Shown: piece by piece, positions 62,808-64,000 of the stretch
Position numbering within the stretch: position 1 is the stretch's first letter
Layout: each line of letters opens with the position of its first letter
Assembly (NCBI GenBank): GCA_016719575.1
Contig: JADJYV010000013.1
Coordinates: 434,001 to 498,000, forward strand
Length of the DNA stretch: 64,000 bases
Reading direction: 5' to 3'
From: Pseudobdellovibrionaceae bacterium
GTDB lineage: Bacteria > Bdellovibrionota > Bdellovibrionia > Bdellovibrionales > Bdellovibrionaceae
Position numbers and translations under genes: made by a program
Notes under the pieces: generated by a model
Database searches by the model: none
What the model saw: the letters and a program-made list of their open reading frames with translations, nothing else
What the model was told of the DNA's origin: nothing

Positions 62808-64000
62808 ATGTTGCAAATTAATACACCACAGGCTCTGTTGTCTTTCTTTGCTCTGTTGTTTCTAACAACAGCATGTTCAGAAGCTAATCTACAATTCGCC
62901 TCAGAACCCGTCGCTTGCCAAACTCCGGATTCTTCGGCCAAGTTCGGGGTCAATCCAGGACCTGTTATTTTATTTCCAACAGCAGATACGGTCGTTTCTG
63001 GAACCGTTACCGTCACTGGAAGCTGTGTTAGTGGTGTTCCAGTGTTTATCGAAGAGATTTCTGGAAAAACCACGCCTGTGGATTGTAATCAAAATGTATT
63101 TAGAGCCGACGTTGTTCTTTCTGATGGTGATGGTATCAAAGATCTTTCGGTATCACAAAAGACAGCTTCCGATGGTACAAACATTGTCGATCGCATGTGT
63201 TTTCTAAAAGACACGATGCCACCTGTAGTAAATATTGTTGATAGCAATACAGCCCAAAGCACAAACTCCTCGACCTCTGTTGTTTCAGGAACCTGCGAAG
63301 CGGGATTACCCGTAGCTCTTGCGGGTCCCGGTCTTTCAGCTCCTGTAACAACAACCTGCCCTGACGGAACGTTCTCAGTTGCTGTCCAGCTCAATCCAGG
63401 CGAGGGTACAAAAAATATTATTGGCACCCAGGTCGATCGCGCAGGAAATCAAGGCTTAGACTCAACAGCGGTCCGTATCGATACCTCTGCGCCACTAGTA
63501 AGAATCACTTCTGCCGTTCCGGCGGTAACAAATCTTTCAAGTCTCGTGGTTTCTGGAACCTGCGAAGCGGGACTTCCTTTAGAGATCGGTAATTTTCGCG
63601 CAACAACAGCGCCGGCTGTTTCATGCCCAAGTGGAACTTTTACTGCAAATATTCCACTCCCAGCTGCAGATGGCCTCGCAACTCTTCGCGTTTTCCAAGT
63701 AGATAATGCCGGCAATATGGGATTTGACTCAAGAAATACCATAAAAGACACCGTTGCCCCCGCCATAACTATTTCATTGCCCCTCGCCAATGCTTACCTG
63801 AACCCGACCAGTACTTTTTCTGGAAGCTGTGAAACCGGCCTTTCTGTTGAACTGTCTGGGACTGCCTTGAGCTCTGCAAGATCTGTGAATTGCACCTCAG
63901 GACAATGGACATTAACAAGCTCCATCACCTCAGGTCAGGGTGCTAAAACGCTTATTGCCAGCCAAACCGATGGTGCTGGAAATATTGGTCAATCTCAAAG
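62808..64000 (+). CDS. Lipoprotein with Ig-like repeats, partial at right edge
   Basis: ATG 62808 follows GGAG. The signal ends with the lipobox LTTAC. The open frame of 397 codons continues past the window. It contains at least four beta-sandwich-like repeats of about 89-90 residues, each marked by an SG(S/T)C...G motif: SGTVTVTGSCVSG, SGTCEAGLPVALAG, SGTCEAGLPLEIGN and SGSCETGLSVELSG. This resembles Ig-like adhesin repeats of surface lipoproteins. A binding or scaffold role on the cell surface is likely. Confidence 0.75.
   Translation, partial: MLQINTPQALLSFFALLFLTTACSEANLQFASEPVACQTPDSSAKFGVNPGPVILFPTADTVVSGTVTVTGSCVSGVPVFIEEISGKTTPVDCNQNVFRADVVLSDGDGIKDLSVSQKTASDGTNIVDRMCFLKDTMPPVVNIVDSNTAQSTNSSTSVVSGTCEAGLPVALAGPGLSAPVTTTCPDGTFSVAVQLNPGEGTKNIIGTQVDRAGNQGLDSTAVRIDTSAPLVRITSAVPAVTNLSSLVVSGTCEAGLPLEIGNFRATTAPAVSCPSGTFTANIPLPAADGLATLRVFQVDNAGNMGFDSRNTIKDTVAPAITISLPLANAYLNPTSTFSGSCETGLSVELSGTALSSARSVNCTSGQWTLTSSITSGQGAKTLIASQTDGAGNIGQSQ

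Noticed and set aside
1..64000. Search for CRISPR arrays, tRNA or rRNA genes and riboswitches
   Set aside because: No spaced direct repeats, no tRNA T-loop with acceptor pairing and no known riboswitch pattern were seen by eye; a covariance-model search would be decisive.

Overview
The window is a gene-dense, mid-GC bacterial chromosome segment from a Gram-negative organism with an outer membrane (TolC-type channels, an RND pump, lipoproteins, many Sec signal peptides). The gene mix fits a member of the Bdellovibrionota: numerous secreted hydrolases and cysteine-rich secreted proteins, Atg22-like MFS and MRP-like ABC transporters, sigma-54-type promoters, LA_2272-type surface repeats and homospermidine synthase. 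That placement is inference from gene content; no rRNA or other marker is present. No tRNA, rRNA, CRISPR array or intact prophage was seen. Start codons were often moved to internal ATG/GTG/TTG codons where a Shine-Dalgarno (SD) sequence or a signal peptide decides the start.

Region by region. 1-2450: a large repetitive surface/tail-fibre-like gene, cut by the window edge and broken by three single-base frameshifts. 2.7-11.1 kb: rhodanese, a double-hotdog dehydratase-like protein, a long U32 protein, chorismate mutase-like protein, RlmI, two small secreted proteins, and a coiled-coil/AP2 gene pair behind a near-consensus sigma-54 promoter. 11.3-19.3 kb (all minus): MRP-like ABC exporter, small membrane genes, OPA-type phosphate-ester transporter, glutamine amidotransferase, membrane histidine kinase. 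19.5-26.4 kb: HdeD, LA_2272 repeats, DUF2914, TolC, lipoprotein, Notum/PAE-like esterase, diguanylate cyclase. 26.5-28.6 kb: a short RHS-type protein translationally coupled to a secreted subtilase. 28.5-31.8 kb: RNA modification genes (RluA-type, RlmE), an Atg22-like MFS, QueF and a 54-residue membrane protein. 31.9-35.7 kb: a run of secreted proteins (CHAP/NlpC-like, Cys-rich lipoprotein plus LPMO-like protein, lysozyme-like). 35.7-39.4 kb: MoxR-DUF58-TgpA operon. 39.4-44 kb: ABC-F, DEAD-box helicase, CDF zinc exporter.

44-47.2 kb holds a secreted protein and a CvfB-like gene separated by a 1173-bp insertion sequence (IS). Its ends are defined by 64-bp inverted repeats and a 13-bp target duplication, each repeat carries an inward-facing terminator, and its transposase needs a -1 frameshift at a U6C run. 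47.3-56.9 kb: DbpA helicase, DTW-domain tRNA modification enzyme, homospermidine synthase, the overlapping operon argC-argJ-argB-argR with a pair of ARG boxes over its promoter, and a divergent AdiA-type arginine decarboxylase. Together these suggest an arginine-to-polyamine neighbourhood. 57-62.6 kb: a heavy-metal RND efflux operon with TolC partner but no full-length membrane fusion protein. 62.8 kb to the end: an Ig-like repeat lipoprotein that runs off the right edge.
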